Assembly: GCF_900112615.1 (NCBI RefSeq)
Contig: NZ_FOMK01000008.1
Location: forward strand, 126,011-190,010
Direction: 5' to 3'
DNA from: Chitinophaga sp. CF118
GTDB taxonomy: Bacteria > Bacteroidota > Bacteroidia > Chitinophagales > Chitinophagaceae
Length of the DNA stretch: 64,000 nucleotides
In this document: in pieces, positions 41,933-51,180 of the stretch
Layout: the number at the start of each line of letters is the position of its first letter
Numbering within the stretch: the first letter of the stretch is position 1
Translations under genes and position numbers: made by a program
Notes under the pieces: generated by a model
Database searches by the model: none
What the model saw: only the letters and a program-made list of their open reading frames with translations
What the model was told of the DNA's origin: nothing

Positions 41933-41966
41933 AAAAGTGCTGCCGGGACATCCCGGCAGCACTTTT
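41933..41966. terminator. Strong bidirectional terminator
   Basis: AAAAGTGCTGCCGGG and CCCGGCAGCACTTTT form a perfect 15-base stem with a 4-base loop, 15 bases after the stop of the multidomain esterase, in the gap to the converging SusD gene. Confidence 0.9.
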
Positions 41967-41988
41967 AGGAATAATCAGCATGCTTTTA

Positions 41989-42036
41989 GTGACTTTGTAT
42001 CGAAAAGTAATGGTAACATCGGTGTAACAAAGTAAC
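41989..42036 (+). promoter_or_regulatory. Orphan copy of the HxlR promoter/operator element
   Basis: GTGACTTTG...CAAAGTAAC has exactly the same 48-base length as the element before the HxlR gene (10721-10768) and matches it at roughly four of five positions. No gene follows: the next coding sequence, on the other strand, is the end of SusD at 42094. The -7 box reads TGACTTTG rather than TAACTTTG. It looks like the promoter of a gene that has been lost. Confidence 0.5.
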
Positions 42037-42093
42037 AACTGCTGGTAGATTTTCGAATCAAATAGCCTGGATTATAAAGATGTTATATGAAAA

Positions 42094-43716
42094 TTACCAT
42101 TTTGGATTTTGCTTCATTGCCGGATTGCCATTGATTTCTACCAGTGGAATAGGCCAGAGGTAATCGCGTTCAGGATCGAATATTCTGTTTTCCACAATTA
42201 CCGGCTGGTTTGTGTTGGGATTGATAGCGCCCATTGCTTGCCCTTTCAACACTTCTTCTCCTATCTTCCAACGGCGTATATCAAACAGGCGGGTGCCCTC
42301 AAATGCCAGTTCTACTTTTCTTTCCCGGCGGTATAATTCACGCATTTTTTCCTGTGTATTATACACTACAGTATTTACATCAGGCATGCCTGCCCTTTTG
42401 CGGATCTTGTTGAGATACAGCAACACATCCGGATTTTGCCAGTCGTCTGATTCTACCAGTGCTTCTACATAACTCAGTAATATTTCAGCGTAGCGGATAA
42501 TCATAAAGTTTAATGTACCGGCATTATTGCGGGACACATCTTTGGCATCGACGTATTTCTTTACCCAGAAACCAGTTTGTGTAGATTGTGTTGCCCCGAT
42601 CTGGTCCACTGATCCTGCGGTGAAGGGGTCCAGCAGACGGTTTACAAACGTTTGCCCCGGGAAAAGAATACTGGCCGCCAACCTCGGATCTCTGTTATTT
42701 TTGTACAAGGGATTTCTCCAGTAATAGGTCAGGCTGTCGGCTCCCAGCTCTTGCAATGTTTGGCCTTGCAGCGTTTCGTAAGTATTTACCATGGCAGCGG
42801 TAGGGCCGTTACAGGCTTGCCCGGACAGGCTTTTGGGTGCCAGTCTGAAAAATGCACCGGAGTTACCGGTACGGCGGAAGAGAATGCGTTCCTTGTTTTC
42901 CAATGCATCATAGGTAAATAATTGAGCATAACTGTTAACTCCAGGGGCGGTACTGTAGTGCAAGTCATATACTCCCAGGCTAATAAGTTTCCTGGCATAT
43001 TCGATCGCCTTTGCATAATTTTTTATGCTGAGAAATAATTGTACCTGCATGGCATAACAGGCTCCTTTTGAAATGCGGTAAGCATCACTGGTAGGATAGG
43101 ATGCAGGTAGTATTCCCGCGGCAGAATCTAATTCGGCAGCAATGAAATTTACTACTTCCTCCTGCGTATTGCGTGGCACAGACGCACCTTCTTCCGGGTC
43201 CAGGCTTTTACTCACAATAGGTATAGGGCCATAGAAAAGAAACAGGTTAAGGTGTGCCCTTGCCCGCAGTGCCCTTGCCTCTGCAGCACGTTGCTCTTTC
43301 ACTACCGCGTTTTCCATGTAAATGCGTGAGTAGTTTTCCAATATACGGGAAGCATTACGTATGTCTTTATAATTCTGACGATAAATATCGGAAAGATAAC
43401 TATCTGTCGATGTAACTGCCCCCAGCGGATAACTATTCCAGCTACCGAAATTGGCCCGGAATACTGATTCGTCTGTAATGCCGCTCATATGTATGCGACA
43501 GTTTGCCTGGTAGGAAGAAGAAGTGATCAAGGCTCCGGGCGACATCTGATTATTATAGATTACTTCCAGGTAATTGAAAAGGTCGGACTCCAGCCGCCAC
43601 CATTTTTCATCGGTGGTAGCAGTAGGATTGTCCCTGTTGAGGTAATCTTTGGAACAGCCCCAAAGCAGGACTAACACAAACAGAGAGGTAAATATTTTTT
43701 TATGAATATGTTTCAT
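42094..43716 (-). CDS. SusD/RagB family glycan-binding lipoprotein
   Basis: The protein has 540 residues. Lipoprotein signal 'LLWGCSKDYLNRDNPTATTDEKWW' (Cys near 21). The helical TPR-like scaffold of SusD follows: 'EQRAAEARALRARAHLNLFLFYGPIPIVSKSL', 'GACYAMQVQLFLSIKNYAKAIEYARKLI', and the C-terminal 'RAGMPDVNTVVYNTQEKMRELYRRERKVELAFEGTRLFDIRRW' with the ending 'RDYLWPIPLVEINGNPAM', both diagnostic. It sits on the outer membrane over its SusC partner, encoded 12 bases upstream. The bound glycan is unknown. Confidence 0.96.
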   Translation of the reverse strand: MKHIHKKIFTSLFVLVLLWGCSKDYLNRDNPTATTDEKWWRLESDLFNYLEVIYNNQMSPGALITSSSYQANCRIHMSGITDESVFRANFGSWNSYPLGAVTSTDSYLSDIYRQNYKDIRNASRILENYSRIYMENAVVKEQRAAEARALRARAHLNLFLFYGPIPIVSKSLDPEEGASVPRNTQEEVVNFIAAELDSAAGILPASYPTSDAYRISKGACYAMQVQLFLSIKNYAKAIEYARKLISLGVYDLHYSTAPGVNSYAQLFTYDALENKERILFRRTGNSGAFFRLAPKSLSGQACNGPTAAMVNTYETLQGQTLQELGADSLTYYWRNPLYKNNRDPRLAASILFPGQTFVNRLLDPFTAGSVDQIGATQSTQTGFWVKKYVDAKDVSRNNAGTLNFMIIRYAEILLSYVEALVESDDWQNPDVLLYLNKIRKRAGMPDVNTVVYNTQEKMRELYRRERKVELAFEGTRLFDIRRWKIGEEVLKGQAMGAINPNTNQPVIVENRIFDPERDYLWPIPLVEINGNPAMKQNPKW

Positions 43717-43728
43717 GATCCTGTTTTT

Positions 43729-46700
43729 TTAGAATTTAAGGTTAAGACCGAAAGTGTATGTCTTCAGCAATGGCACTGTATTCTGATTACCACCACTTTC
43801 AGGATCAAACAATTTTACTTTCGAGAAGGTGAGTACATTTTGTGCATTGAAGTACACACGCAGCATTTTAGCCCTTATTTTTCTGACTAAAGGTGCAGGC
43901 AGCGTATAACCCAGTTGTATATAACGAACACGCACGTATTTGCCGCTTACACGCCAGAAATCAGAGAAGTTGGCGTTGGTGCCTGGTGTGGGTGTCAGCC
44001 GCGGACGTGAGGCGCCTGTGTTCTGTGGCGTCCAGTAATCCATCTGTGATTTTTGTGGGGTGCCGCTTTCTCCACCAATATTCAATGGTATGGCCAGGTT
44101 GCCGCTGTAAAATAAGGGGGCGCCGGATTCTCCCGATAATAAAGTCTGGAAGTCTATATCTTTAAAATTGAAACCAAGGTTGAAGAAGAAGATATCAGTA
44201 GGTTCTGTATTGCCCAGTGATACCCGGTCTAGATTGTTGATGATGGTATCTCCATTGGTATTTATAAAGTGAACATCACCAGCTGCCTGACCATTTATTT
44301 TAAGAATCTTAGGGTTATCGATATCAGTCTGCTGCAGTAATCCTTGCGTGGCATAACCATAGTACTCTCTTAAGGCGCCACCCTCATGCATGATGGTATT
44401 GCTGCTGATGATTGGCTGACCATTGTTGGTAAGATGAATGATCTGACTTTTGTTCTTGCTGTAACCTATGCCTGCGTCAAAGATGAAGTTATTGCCAAAT
44501 GATTTATGGTAAGATATCTTGATCTCCTGTCCGCGGTTTCTCACGCTACCTACGTTAACAGGGGCTCCGTTGTTGTCGGTGCCAATACCAGTACCAGCCG
44601 TGTAGTTAGGCTGTGGTGTGATGATCATGTCGGTAGTCAGTTTGTTATACCATTCAGCAGTGATACTGATACCTGCTTTGAAATGTATGTCTGTACCAAC
44701 ATTCAGTTCCTTTACTTTTTCCCAGCTCAGGTTGGGGTTTCCAATTACTGTTTCTGTACCATTACCTGCTTCGATGGTTGTTTGGTAGAGATATGGATCT
44801 ACGTTATTATTACCCAGCACTCCCCAGGAACCTCTAAGTTTCCAGGCATCAAGGAACTTAACATGGAAGAAATTTTCCTTGTCAATATTCCAGCCTGCAG
44901 CAACAGAAGGGAATATGCCCCATTTTTTACCATCGCCGAACAGGGAAGAACCGTCGCGGCGTAAGCCGGCTTCAAACAGGTAACGGTCGTCGTAGGTATA
45001 AAATACTTTTGCAAATATGGAACGCAGTGCCACATCTTTCCACGAGTCGTAAGTGCGTAGTTCCTGTGTATAACCAGCGATAGCATTTACATTGTGTTTG
45101 CCAAAATCGTGGTTGTAGTCCAGGTTGCCCCCAAAGTACAGATAACTTTCTCTGGCTGTAAGCGTGGCGGTTTTAACCGTTGGATAGTTTACACCGGCAG
45201 TACGATTGGTATAGTAGTCAAAGAAGATATAAGATTCCTGATCTGCCTTGTCTATACCGGAAGCTATGCGATAGCTGGCTTGTCCTTTCAGGCTCAACCC
45301 TGGCAGGATATTCCATTGCGGGCGTATGTTGAGTAAAGCCTCATCCCGTGTTTTGCTCAGGGTACCACCTTTTTCCAGCATAGCTACAGGGTTCCAGCTC
45401 TCGCCATAAATGCCGTAGTAAGTGTAATCAGGATTTTCCTCTTTCCCCGGATACTTTGAAATGATATTTGGTGGTATGGTGTAGATGCGCCGGTAGATAT
45501 CGGTGGTATACCTATTAGTCGCATAGGGTTGATTTTGAACATTGCGTGAAGCAAAAAGGTCCATATAAATGAAGAAGTTCTTCATCAGGTCTACGGTAGT
45601 ATTGGCACGTACTGTAGTACGACTGTAATCGGAGTTTTTTACATGCCCCTGCTGCCATGTTTGATTGATGGAGAGGGAGAACCTTGCCGCGGTATTACCG
45701 CCGGAAACCAGGATGGAATGTTGCTGTATTGGAATGGCATTGCGTAATACCAGATCGGGCCAGTTGGTGTTAGGGTACTTAACCGGATCGCTGCCGTTTC
45801 GCGTCATGAGTATGGTTGAGTCACTGTAAATTGGATTGCCGCCGGAATTTTTCATCGCTTCATTGTTCATTTGCATCCAGGTGGCAGCATCTACGAAGTG
45901 GGGCATATATTGAGGTTGTTGAATACCATAGTATCCGTTGTATTCAATATTTGGAACCCCGGCAACGCCACGTTTGGTGGTGATGATAATTACGCCATTG
46001 GCAGCCCTGGCGCCATACATAGAAGCGGCAGCTGCATCTTTCAATACTGTAATACTTTCAACGGTATTAGGGTCCAGGTTATTCATGTCAAATGGTACAC
46101 CATCCACGAGTACCAGTGGTGATGAATTGAGGAGTGTGCCTACTCCACGTATCCGGATGTTTGCCTGGTCGCCACCTACCAGCCCGGTGGTTTGAGACAC
46201 CACAATGCCAGTGCCGCCACCCTGAAGTGCCTGGGAGAGTTGCACAACAGGTTTGTTTTTCACATTCCCCATATTAACGATACTAACAGAGCTGGCTATA
46301 TTTTTTACCTTCTGTGTACCAAAGCCTGTTACTACTACCTGGTCTAAGGTTTTAAGATCTTCTCTCAGGGAGATGATCAGGTTTGCCTGCTCTGCATTCA
46401 CGATGTATTCCTGTGGCTTATAGCCGATCATGGAGATTTCCAGTGTGCTGCCTTTGGGTACATGTAGTTCAAAAACCCCGTCATTATCTGCGGTGACACC
46501 TTTGCTACTGCCTTTCACTTTAATGGTAGCACCTACCAGGGGCCCGGGTGGATCTTTAGCTTCCAGGACACGTCCCAGAACTCTGAGAAGCTTTTCCTGC
46601 GGAGGAGGCACGTTGGAAAAGCTGTCTTTGATAAACTCCTTTTTCTTTACCACTACCGTTTTGCCGATGATGCTATAGCTCAGTGGCTGATCTTTGAAAC

Positions 46701-47058
46701 ACAGGTCCAGTACCTGCTTTAGTGAAACATCTTTTACCTGTAACGATACAGGTGCAATAGTAACAGTAACCAGCTCTTTTTCTTCATACACAACATATAC
46801 GCCTGCCTGTTTAGCAATTTTTTTCAGCACAGTTTTTAACTGTTCATTTTTAACAGTAATAGTAATATTCTGGGAAATGCCGCTTGCATAGATATTCATC
46901 ATTGTCAGCAGTAAGAGGATAGAAGTAATGCGCATAATCCTGGATGATTTTGTATGTTTTTCGTGGCCATGTTTATCAGCAATCGATTGCCGGTTATGGG
47001 ATGGCAATGTCCTGGGCACCGCTGTACGCGATGCTCCGGTGAAGTAATATGGATGCAT
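43729..47058 (-). CDS. SusC/RagA family TonB-dependent transporter with STN domain
   Basis: The protein has 1109 residues from ATG 47058; an internal ATG at 46935 directly before the signal peptide ('MRITSILLLLTMMNIYASGISQ') is an equally good start. The STN domain (about 65-115 of the long form, 'ITVKNEQLKTVLKKIAKQAGVYVVYEEKEL') allows signalling to the FecR anti-sigma factor encoded upstream. A CarboxypepD_reg-like domain follows ('VGATIKVKGSSKGVTADNDGVF'), then the plug with 'LDQVVVTGFG' and 'ANIRIRGVGTL'. The barrel ends 'TYTFGLNLKF'. It imports an oligosaccharide with SusD. Confidence 0.96.
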   Translation of the reverse strand: MHPYYFTGASRTAVPRTLPSHNRQSIADKHGHEKHTKSSRIMRITSILLLLTMMNIYASGISQNITITVKNEQLKTVLKKIAKQAGVYVVYEEKELVTVTIAPVSLQVKDVSLKQVLDLCFKDQPLSYSIIGKTVVVKKKEFIKDSFSNVPPPQEKLLRVLGRVLEAKDPPGPLVGATIKVKGSSKGVTADNDGVFELHVPKGSTLEISMIGYKPQEYIVNAEQANLIISLREDLKTLDQVVVTGFGTQKVKNIASSVSIVNMGNVKNKPVVQLSQALQGGGTGIVVSQTTGLVGGDQANIRIRGVGTLLNSSPLVLVDGVPFDMNNLDPNTVESITVLKDAAAASMYGARAANGVIIITTKRGVAGVPNIEYNGYYGIQQPQYMPHFVDAATWMQMNNEAMKNSGGNPIYSDSTILMTRNGSDPVKYPNTNWPDLVLRNAIPIQQHSILVSGGNTAARFSLSINQTWQQGHVKNSDYSRTTVRANTTVDLMKNFFIYMDLFASRNVQNQPYATNRYTTDIYRRIYTIPPNIISKYPGKEENPDYTYYGIYGESWNPVAMLEKGGTLSKTRDEALLNIRPQWNILPGLSLKGQASYRIASGIDKADQESYIFFDYYTNRTAGVNYPTVKTATLTARESYLYFGGNLDYNHDFGKHNVNAIAGYTQELRTYDSWKDVALRSIFAKVFYTYDDRYLFEAGLRRDGSSLFGDGKKWGIFPSVAAGWNIDKENFFHVKFLDAWKLRGSWGVLGNNNVDPYLYQTTIEAGNGTETVIGNPNLSWEKVKELNVGTDIHFKAGISITAEWYNKLTTDMIITPQPNYTAGTGIGTDNNGAPVNVGSVRNRGQEIKISYHKSFGNNFIFDAGIGYSKNKSQIIHLTNNGQPIISSNTIMHEGGALREYYGYATQGLLQQTDIDNPKILKINGQAAGDVHFINTNGDTIINNLDRVSLGNTEPTDIFFFNLGFNFKDIDFQTLLSGESGAPLFYSGNLAIPLNIGGESGTPQKSQMDYWTPQNTGASRPRLTPTPGTNANFSDFWRVSGKYVRVRYIQLGYTLPAPLVRKIRAKMLRVYFNAQNVLTFSKVKLFDPESGGNQNTVPLLKTYTFGLNLKF

Positions 47059-47123
47059 AGATTAGTGGAATTGTGTGATGGACTATAGTTGATTTTACAT
47101 TGGGTGCCGGTAATTTTGGTTGT

Positions 47124-48269
47124 TTAGGAATGAACGGAGAGCACAGTAAGCTTTCTGTTTTCAAGTTTGCACTCAACTCCGTACAGATGCAGTATTGTTA
47201 GTAGGTCCTGCAGATTCATATCTCTGCCTATCTGGCCACCGAATTTCTTAAGGGCTACCTCCCTTGCCGGAGCCTCGATGGCGATTTCTATATCATACCA
47301 TCGTGCCAGTTGCCGCAGGAAGGTTGGCAAGTCGGTATTTTCCAGTTCAAATTTTCCATTGCGCCAGGCCAGTACATTTTCCAGGTTAACAGTCTGTACT
47401 TCCATTTTTCCGGTGGCAGGGTTCAGTTTTGATTGTTGTCCGGTTTGCAGTAAGGCAGATGCACTTCCCTGTGATACTTTTATCGCTCCTTCTATCAGGG
47501 TAGTGTTCACTACCTCTTCGTCTTTATAGGCCATAATGTCAAAACTGGTTCCCAATACCTGTACTTCCATTTCACCTGCTTTTACAATGAAGGGTTGCTT
47601 AGCATTGTGTGCAATTTCAAAGTATGCTTGTCCGTTCAGTATTACTGTTCGATTATCCTTAAACTTTAATGGGTATTTAAGAGATGATGCCGCATTGAGC
47701 CATACATGGCTGCCATCAGAAAGGTTTACCTGGAACACGCCACCACGAGGCGTCGTAAGCTCATTAAATGCATTAGCTTCATTACCCTGGCTCTCATACT
47801 GCAATTCACCCTGCTTTTGCCGAATAGCTATGTTACCGGTTTTAATCACCTGGTTGGCAGTATCAGTTAATACTACTTTGGAGCCATCTGCAAGTGTCAA
47901 TACTGCTTTGTTGCCGCCAGGCTTTATTACAGATGTGACCACAGCCAGGGGCTTTGGCTGCTGTTTTTGCAGCAATGGATAAGTTATAACTGCAAGCACA
48001 AGCACGGCTGCTGCAAGCCACCAGTATTTCCGGTAATGGCGTTTTTCTATAGCATCAACCCGCTGCTGGATCTTATCCCACATACGCATGGAAGTATCCT
48101 GTGGCAAACGGTTACCCTGCTGCAGGTTTTCCTGAAAAATGTCTGCAGCCTGCTCCCGGAGTTCCGCAGCATCTGTAGATTCCAGGTATGATTGCAGCCA
48201 TTGTTCATCTTCCGTACTGCGGTGCGGCGACGACAGAATCTCTTTTAATCTTTGTTGATCGCTTTTCAA
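47124..48269 (-). CDS. FecR family anti-sigma factor
   Basis: The protein has 381 residues. A cytoplasmic helical N-terminus (about 1-80) binds the sigma factor. One transmembrane helix lies near 84-100 ('YWWLAAAVLVLAVITY'). The periplasmic FecR domain spans about 115-215 ('LADGSKVVLTDTANQVI', 'TPRGGVFQVNLSDGSHVWLNAASSLKYPL'). A DUF4974 domain that contacts the SusC STN domain covers about 305-375 ('FELENTDLPTFLRQLARWYDIEI'). It lies between the sigma gene and susC-like gene in the same direction, the standard order for a signalling cascade started at the outer membrane. Confidence 0.95.
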   Translation of the reverse strand: MKSDQQRLKEILSSPHRSTEDEQWLQSYLESTDAAELREQAADIFQENLQQGNRLPQDTSMRMWDKIQQRVDAIEKRHYRKYWWLAAAVLVLAVITYPLLQKQQPKPLAVVTSVIKPGGNKAVLTLADGSKVVLTDTANQVIKTGNIAIRQKQGELQYESQGNEANAFNELTTPRGGVFQVNLSDGSHVWLNAASSLKYPLKFKDNRTVILNGQAYFEIAHNAKQPFIVKAGEMEVQVLGTSFDIMAYKDEEVVNTTLIEGAIKVSQGSASALLQTGQQSKLNPATGKMEVQTVNLENVLAWRNGKFELENTDLPTFLRQLARWYDIEIAIEAPAREVALKKFGGQIGRDMNLQDLLTILHLYGVECKLENRKLTVLSVHS

Positions 48270-48340
48270 ATGTCAGGGTACCTTTATTTATATTAATACA
48301 ACTGGTAATAATAAAGGGGGGGGTAGAAGAGGGGATTTTT

Positions 48341-48931
48341 TCAAAGAATTTCCATCAGCAGGAAAAGAAGCAGGGGAGTATCATAACTCACATGCTTACG
48401 TATATACTCCCTTAATATATGCATAACTTCTCCCAGGTATTCCTTTACGGTGTGTCTGGAAATACCCATCAGCTGTGAGGTCTCTTCATATGTGCGGCCT
48501 TCCATCTTACAAAGCTCAAATACGCGTCTTTTTTGCGGAGATAACTGGCTGATGGCAGTTTCCAGTAACTTCCACTGTTTTTCGACAGTCAGGAAATCAT
48601 TATCGATAATAGGTTGCAGGCAGGCTTTCGCCGCTTTGCTTTTTTCACGCAACTTCTTTTTGAGATGATTAATTGCACGGTTAAATGTAATGGTAAAAAG
48701 CCAGGGACCTAATGGTCTGGTTATATCAATCTCTTTGCGTTTTTCCCAGAGTGTAATGAATGCCTCCTGGATTATATCTTCCGTTTCCGGAGAGGAATGA
48801 AGTATCTGGAAAGTTTTACGGTACAGCCCATGATGGTATTTATCATACAGCGCTTTAAAAGCTGCCTGATCGCCGGTGGACAATCCTTTCAGGAGTCCTG
48901 TTTCATCGTGGAAGTCTGCTGGGTTAATCAA
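48341..48931 (-). CDS. ECF RNA polymerase sigma factor (FecI-like)
   Basis: The protein has 196 residues from a TTG start at 48931; there is no nearby in-frame ATG and the frame begins just before region 2. Region 2: 'ALYDKYHHGLYRKTFQILHSSPETEDIIQEAFITLWEKRKEI'. Region 4: 'ISQLSPQKRRVFELCKMEGRTYEETSQLMGISRHTVKEYLGEVMHILREYI'. The usual anti-sigma partner FecR follows 71 bases downstream. Released from FecR, it should transcribe the SusCD genes. A weak TTG start may keep its level low. Confidence 0.95.
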   Translation of the reverse strand: MINPADFHDETGLLKGLSTGDQAAFKALYDKYHHGLYRKTFQILHSSPETEDIIQEAFITLWEKRKEIDITRPLGPWLFTITFNRAINHLKKKLREKSKAAKACLQPIIDNDFLTVEKQWKLLETAISQLSPQKRRVFELCKMEGRTYEETSQLMGISRHTVKEYLGEVMHILREYIRKHVSYDTPLLLFLLMEIL

Positions 48932-49025
48932 TAACTGGAATTCAAGATGATGATTACCAAAGTATCAAAAAAATAACAACCAACCTAATAGTGAATTGAT
49001 AAAAGCTAATAGTAGATTGTTCGAA

Positions 49026-49169
49026 ATGCAAAAAGGGGAGCCCGATAGTGGATCATTACTCAGAGCGTCAAAAGTAATTGAACCTCCTCTTCCACTAGTG
49101 TGCCCGGCAGGAGGTGCCAGGGGTATTTTAATTACTGAAGGTAATCATATAAAAGTATTGGGGGAGTAA
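49026..49169 (+). CDS. Small ORF, 47 residues, unknown
   Basis: An ATG at 49026 opens a 47-residue frame ending TAA at 49167. The peptide has protein-like composition: 'ASKVIEPPLPLVCPAGGARG' followed by 'ILITEGNHIKVLGE'. It lies in the 390-base gap between the divergent sigma-factor and Crp genes. No ribosome site or promoter is obvious and I know no family. It may be a real small protein, a fragment of a lost gene, or chance. Nothing else is clear in the gap apart from the Crp promoter box. Confidence 0.3.
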   Translation: MQKGEPDSGSLLRASKVIEPPLPLVCPAGGARGILITEGNHIKVLGE

Positions 49170-49306
49170 CCACATGTTATATCATTGATGCGCAAAAATC
49201 AAAACATCAAAACGTGATAGCAGGTAAACAATGTCGCAGTCAGATAAGCTGACCATGTGACTGGCGCCTATAGCCTCCATCCATTAAACTGGCAAGGATA
49301 AAATAT

Positions 49307-49314
49307 TATATTTG
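49307..49314 (+). promoter_or_regulatory. Probable -7 box of the Crp-type gene
   Basis: TATATTTG is an exact TAnnTTTG match ending seven bases before the ATG at 49321, so the transcript may have almost no leader. Confidence 0.45.
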
Positions 49315-49320
49315 CAGGCG

Positions 49321-49926
49321 ATGGATGATGTAAATAGAGAACAACAATACATTGGCCTGCTGAAGACTACATTTCGGGCGCATTACCCTGACATCACCGA
49401 ACAGTCATTTCAGCACCTGATTGACATTCTGGCTATTGAAAATTTCTCCCGGGATGCCATTATTGTAGGGCAGGGACAGATAGCCCGTAACATTCATTTA
49501 CTTTGTAAAGGTGTTATAAAGGCTTATTTCATCAGTGACACCGGAGTCACCTATAATAAGAATCTCTTTACTGAAGGTAACCTGGTTGGCTCAACTGTGT
49601 CGTTATTGCGTAGAACTCCTTCCGAATTTACATTACAAACCCTGGAAGACTGTATTTTGATCACCTTTGACTATGTGGAATTTAAAAAACTGATCTATAA
49701 ACACGATGATCTGAAGAACTTCTATATCGCCTACCTTGAAAAACAGTGGATCATAGAAAAGGAACAAAGAGAAGTATCCATCGTAACAGAAACAGCCTCC
49801 ACCAGATATTTAAAATTGCTGGAAAAATCACCCGATATCGATAAAAGAGTCCCTTTACGGGACATAGCTTCCCATCTTGGTATTACTCCCACCCAACTAA
49901 GCAGGATCAGGAAAGAATTAAAATAA
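49321..49926 (+). CDS. Crp/Fnr family transcriptional regulator
   Basis: The protein has 201 residues from ATG 49321 (a TTG three codons earlier is part of the promoter box). The cNMP-binding beta-roll spans about 20-120 ('NFSRDAIIVGQGQIARNIHLLCKGVIKAYFI', 'GSTVSLLRRTPSEFTLQTLEDCILITF'). The HTH is at the C-terminus ('VPLRDIASHLGITPTQLSRIRKEL'). The effector-binding residues of true Crp are not obvious, as is usual for Bacteroidota members. The gene is followed after 77 bases by a transporter, acetyltransferase and nitroreductase set that it may regulate. Confidence 0.88.
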   Translation: MDDVNREQQYIGLLKTTFRAHYPDITEQSFQHLIDILAIENFSRDAIIVGQGQIARNIHLLCKGVIKAYFISDTGVTYNKNLFTEGNLVGSTVSLLRRTPSEFTLQTLEDCILITFDYVEFKKLIYKHDDLKNFYIAYLEKQWIIEKEQREVSIVTETASTRYLKLLEKSPDIDKRVPLRDIASHLGITPTQLSRIRKELK

Positions 49927-50003
49927 AACTGCTTCAATCAACATATGTAAAGGCGTATTTAGTCCGAATAAGTCAACTTTGTGCAGAACAAAGCATATCA
50001 GCA

Positions 50004-50453
50004 ATGGAGAGGATACTATTTTCGGTAATAGCCTTTGCAGGGGGCATATTTCTTGCGGTACAGGCCGGATTTAATTCCAGGCTAGGCATGCTCCTTAAAA
50101 GCCCCTTACTGGCAGCTATTTCAGCATCAGCCTTCAGCTTTGTATTTGCCGTCTTATATGTTACCACTACGACCAGGCACTACCCCGGTATATCAGCGTT
50201 AAGGACCATTCCTTTTTACCTGTGGTTTATAGGCGGTCTATTCAGTGTCATCGGTATCAGTCTCTATTACTATACGATCCCGAGACTGGGCATATCAACG
50301 GTGGTATCTATAGGGCTGTGCGGACAATTGTTGTTCTCCCTCTTTGCCGGGCACCTGGGCTGGCTGAACCTGCCGCCCGAACCTGTTACCCTGAAACAAA
50401 TTGCAGGCGTAGCATGTCTGATGGCAGGAATATTATTAATCAATATAAAGTGA
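50004..50453 (+). CDS. DMT-superfamily membrane protein (DUF606/YdcZ-like)
   Basis: The protein has 149 residues with five hydrophobic helices: 'ILFSVIAFAGGIFLAVQAGFNSRLGMLL', 'LAAISASAFSFVFAVLYV', 'LWFIGGLFSVIGISLYYY', 'TVVSIGLCGQLLFSLFAGHLG' and 'IAGVACLMAGILLIN'. The opening 'GG-F-A-Q-GFNS-LG' and length fit the DUF606 group, half-size relatives of EamA transporters that work as dimers. Substrate unknown. It is followed by a GNAT gene after three bases and so heads a three-gene operon. Confidence 0.82.
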   Translation: MERILFSVIAFAGGIFLAVQAGFNSRLGMLLKSPLLAAISASAFSFVFAVLYVTTTTRHYPGISALRTIPFYLWFIGGLFSVIGISLYYYTIPRLGISTVVSIGLCGQLLFSLFAGHLGWLNLPPEPVTLKQIAGVACLMAGILLINIK

Positions 50454-50456
50454 GCT

Positions 50457-51176
50457 ATGAATCTGAAAGAAAAAAACATTGAGAACATCCTTTCACTATG
50501 GACGAAGGTAAATGAGCCTTTTAATACTAATTATAACAAAGGAAGCTATAGTTATTGCTATATCCCCTTCTCTGACTGGCCAAACAGATTATGGTCGCAC
50601 GATTTCACTCCGGAGGTACTGGACGACGTTATCAATGAAATACATAATGGGAAAGAAAAGCTCATGATCTCTTATTGGGGCGACAATTATGACATGTTTG
50701 TTTCCAAAGGGATGGAGCAGCGATCCCAATTGACAGGTATGTCACTTTATATGAAGGAAAAAGCTGTATACGAAAACAGGCTGCAGCTGATACCAGTAAA
50801 AAACAGGGAACAAAGCAAACAGTGGGTTGACACCTTTGCAATTCCATTTGGTTATCAGATCAATGAAGACATAGTTGCACGATGCTGCGATAAAGTGCAG
50901 TTCTATCTGGCCTTTCTGGGAAACACTGTCATCGGAACTGCCTTGCTTCATATTCATGAAGGTATTGCAGGTATCCATGCAGTAGGCATAATGCCCGAAA
51001 TGCGTAAAATGGGGTTTGCTGAAGAGATCATGAAAACGCTCATCAACACTGCCATAGACAACAATGCCTCCCATTGTGTTCTGCAAGCTTCCGCCCTGGG
51101 AAAAGGTATTTATGCCCGGCTGGGATTTACAGACGATTTTCTGTTCACTAACTATACACTAAGGTCTAATAAATAA
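50457..51176 (+). CDS. GNAT family N-acetyltransferase
   Basis: The protein has 239 residues. The N-terminal half ('NIENILSLWTKVNEPFNTNY', 'LMISYWGDNYDMFVSKGME') is a degenerate GNAT-like or helical domain. The C-terminal half is a standard acetyl-CoA-binding domain ('IAGIHAVGIMPEMRKMGFAEEIMKTLINTAIDNNASHCVLQASALGKGIYARLGF'). Its ATG lies three bases past the transporter stop, and a nitroreductase gene follows after four bases. The acceptor molecule is unknown. Confidence 0.85.
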   Translation: MNLKEKNIENILSLWTKVNEPFNTNYNKGSYSYCYIPFSDWPNRLWSHDFTPEVLDDVINEIHNGKEKLMISYWGDNYDMFVSKGMEQRSQLTGMSLYMKEKAVYENRLQLIPVKNREQSKQWVDTFAIPFGYQINEDIVARCCDKVQFYLAFLGNTVIGTALLHIHEGIAGIHAVGIMPEMRKMGFAEEIMKTLINTAIDNNASHCVLQASALGKGIYARLGFTDDFLFTNYTLRSNK

Positions 51177-51180
51177 TATC

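Noticed and set aside
44506..44964. 152-codon frame opposite the SusC gene
   Set aside because: It lies wholly within the barrel-coding part of SusC on the other strand, with no signals of its own.
47536..47982. 148-codon frame opposite the FecR gene
   Set aside because: Antisense shadow of the FecR and transmembrane coding region; low-complexity Ser/Cys-rich translation.
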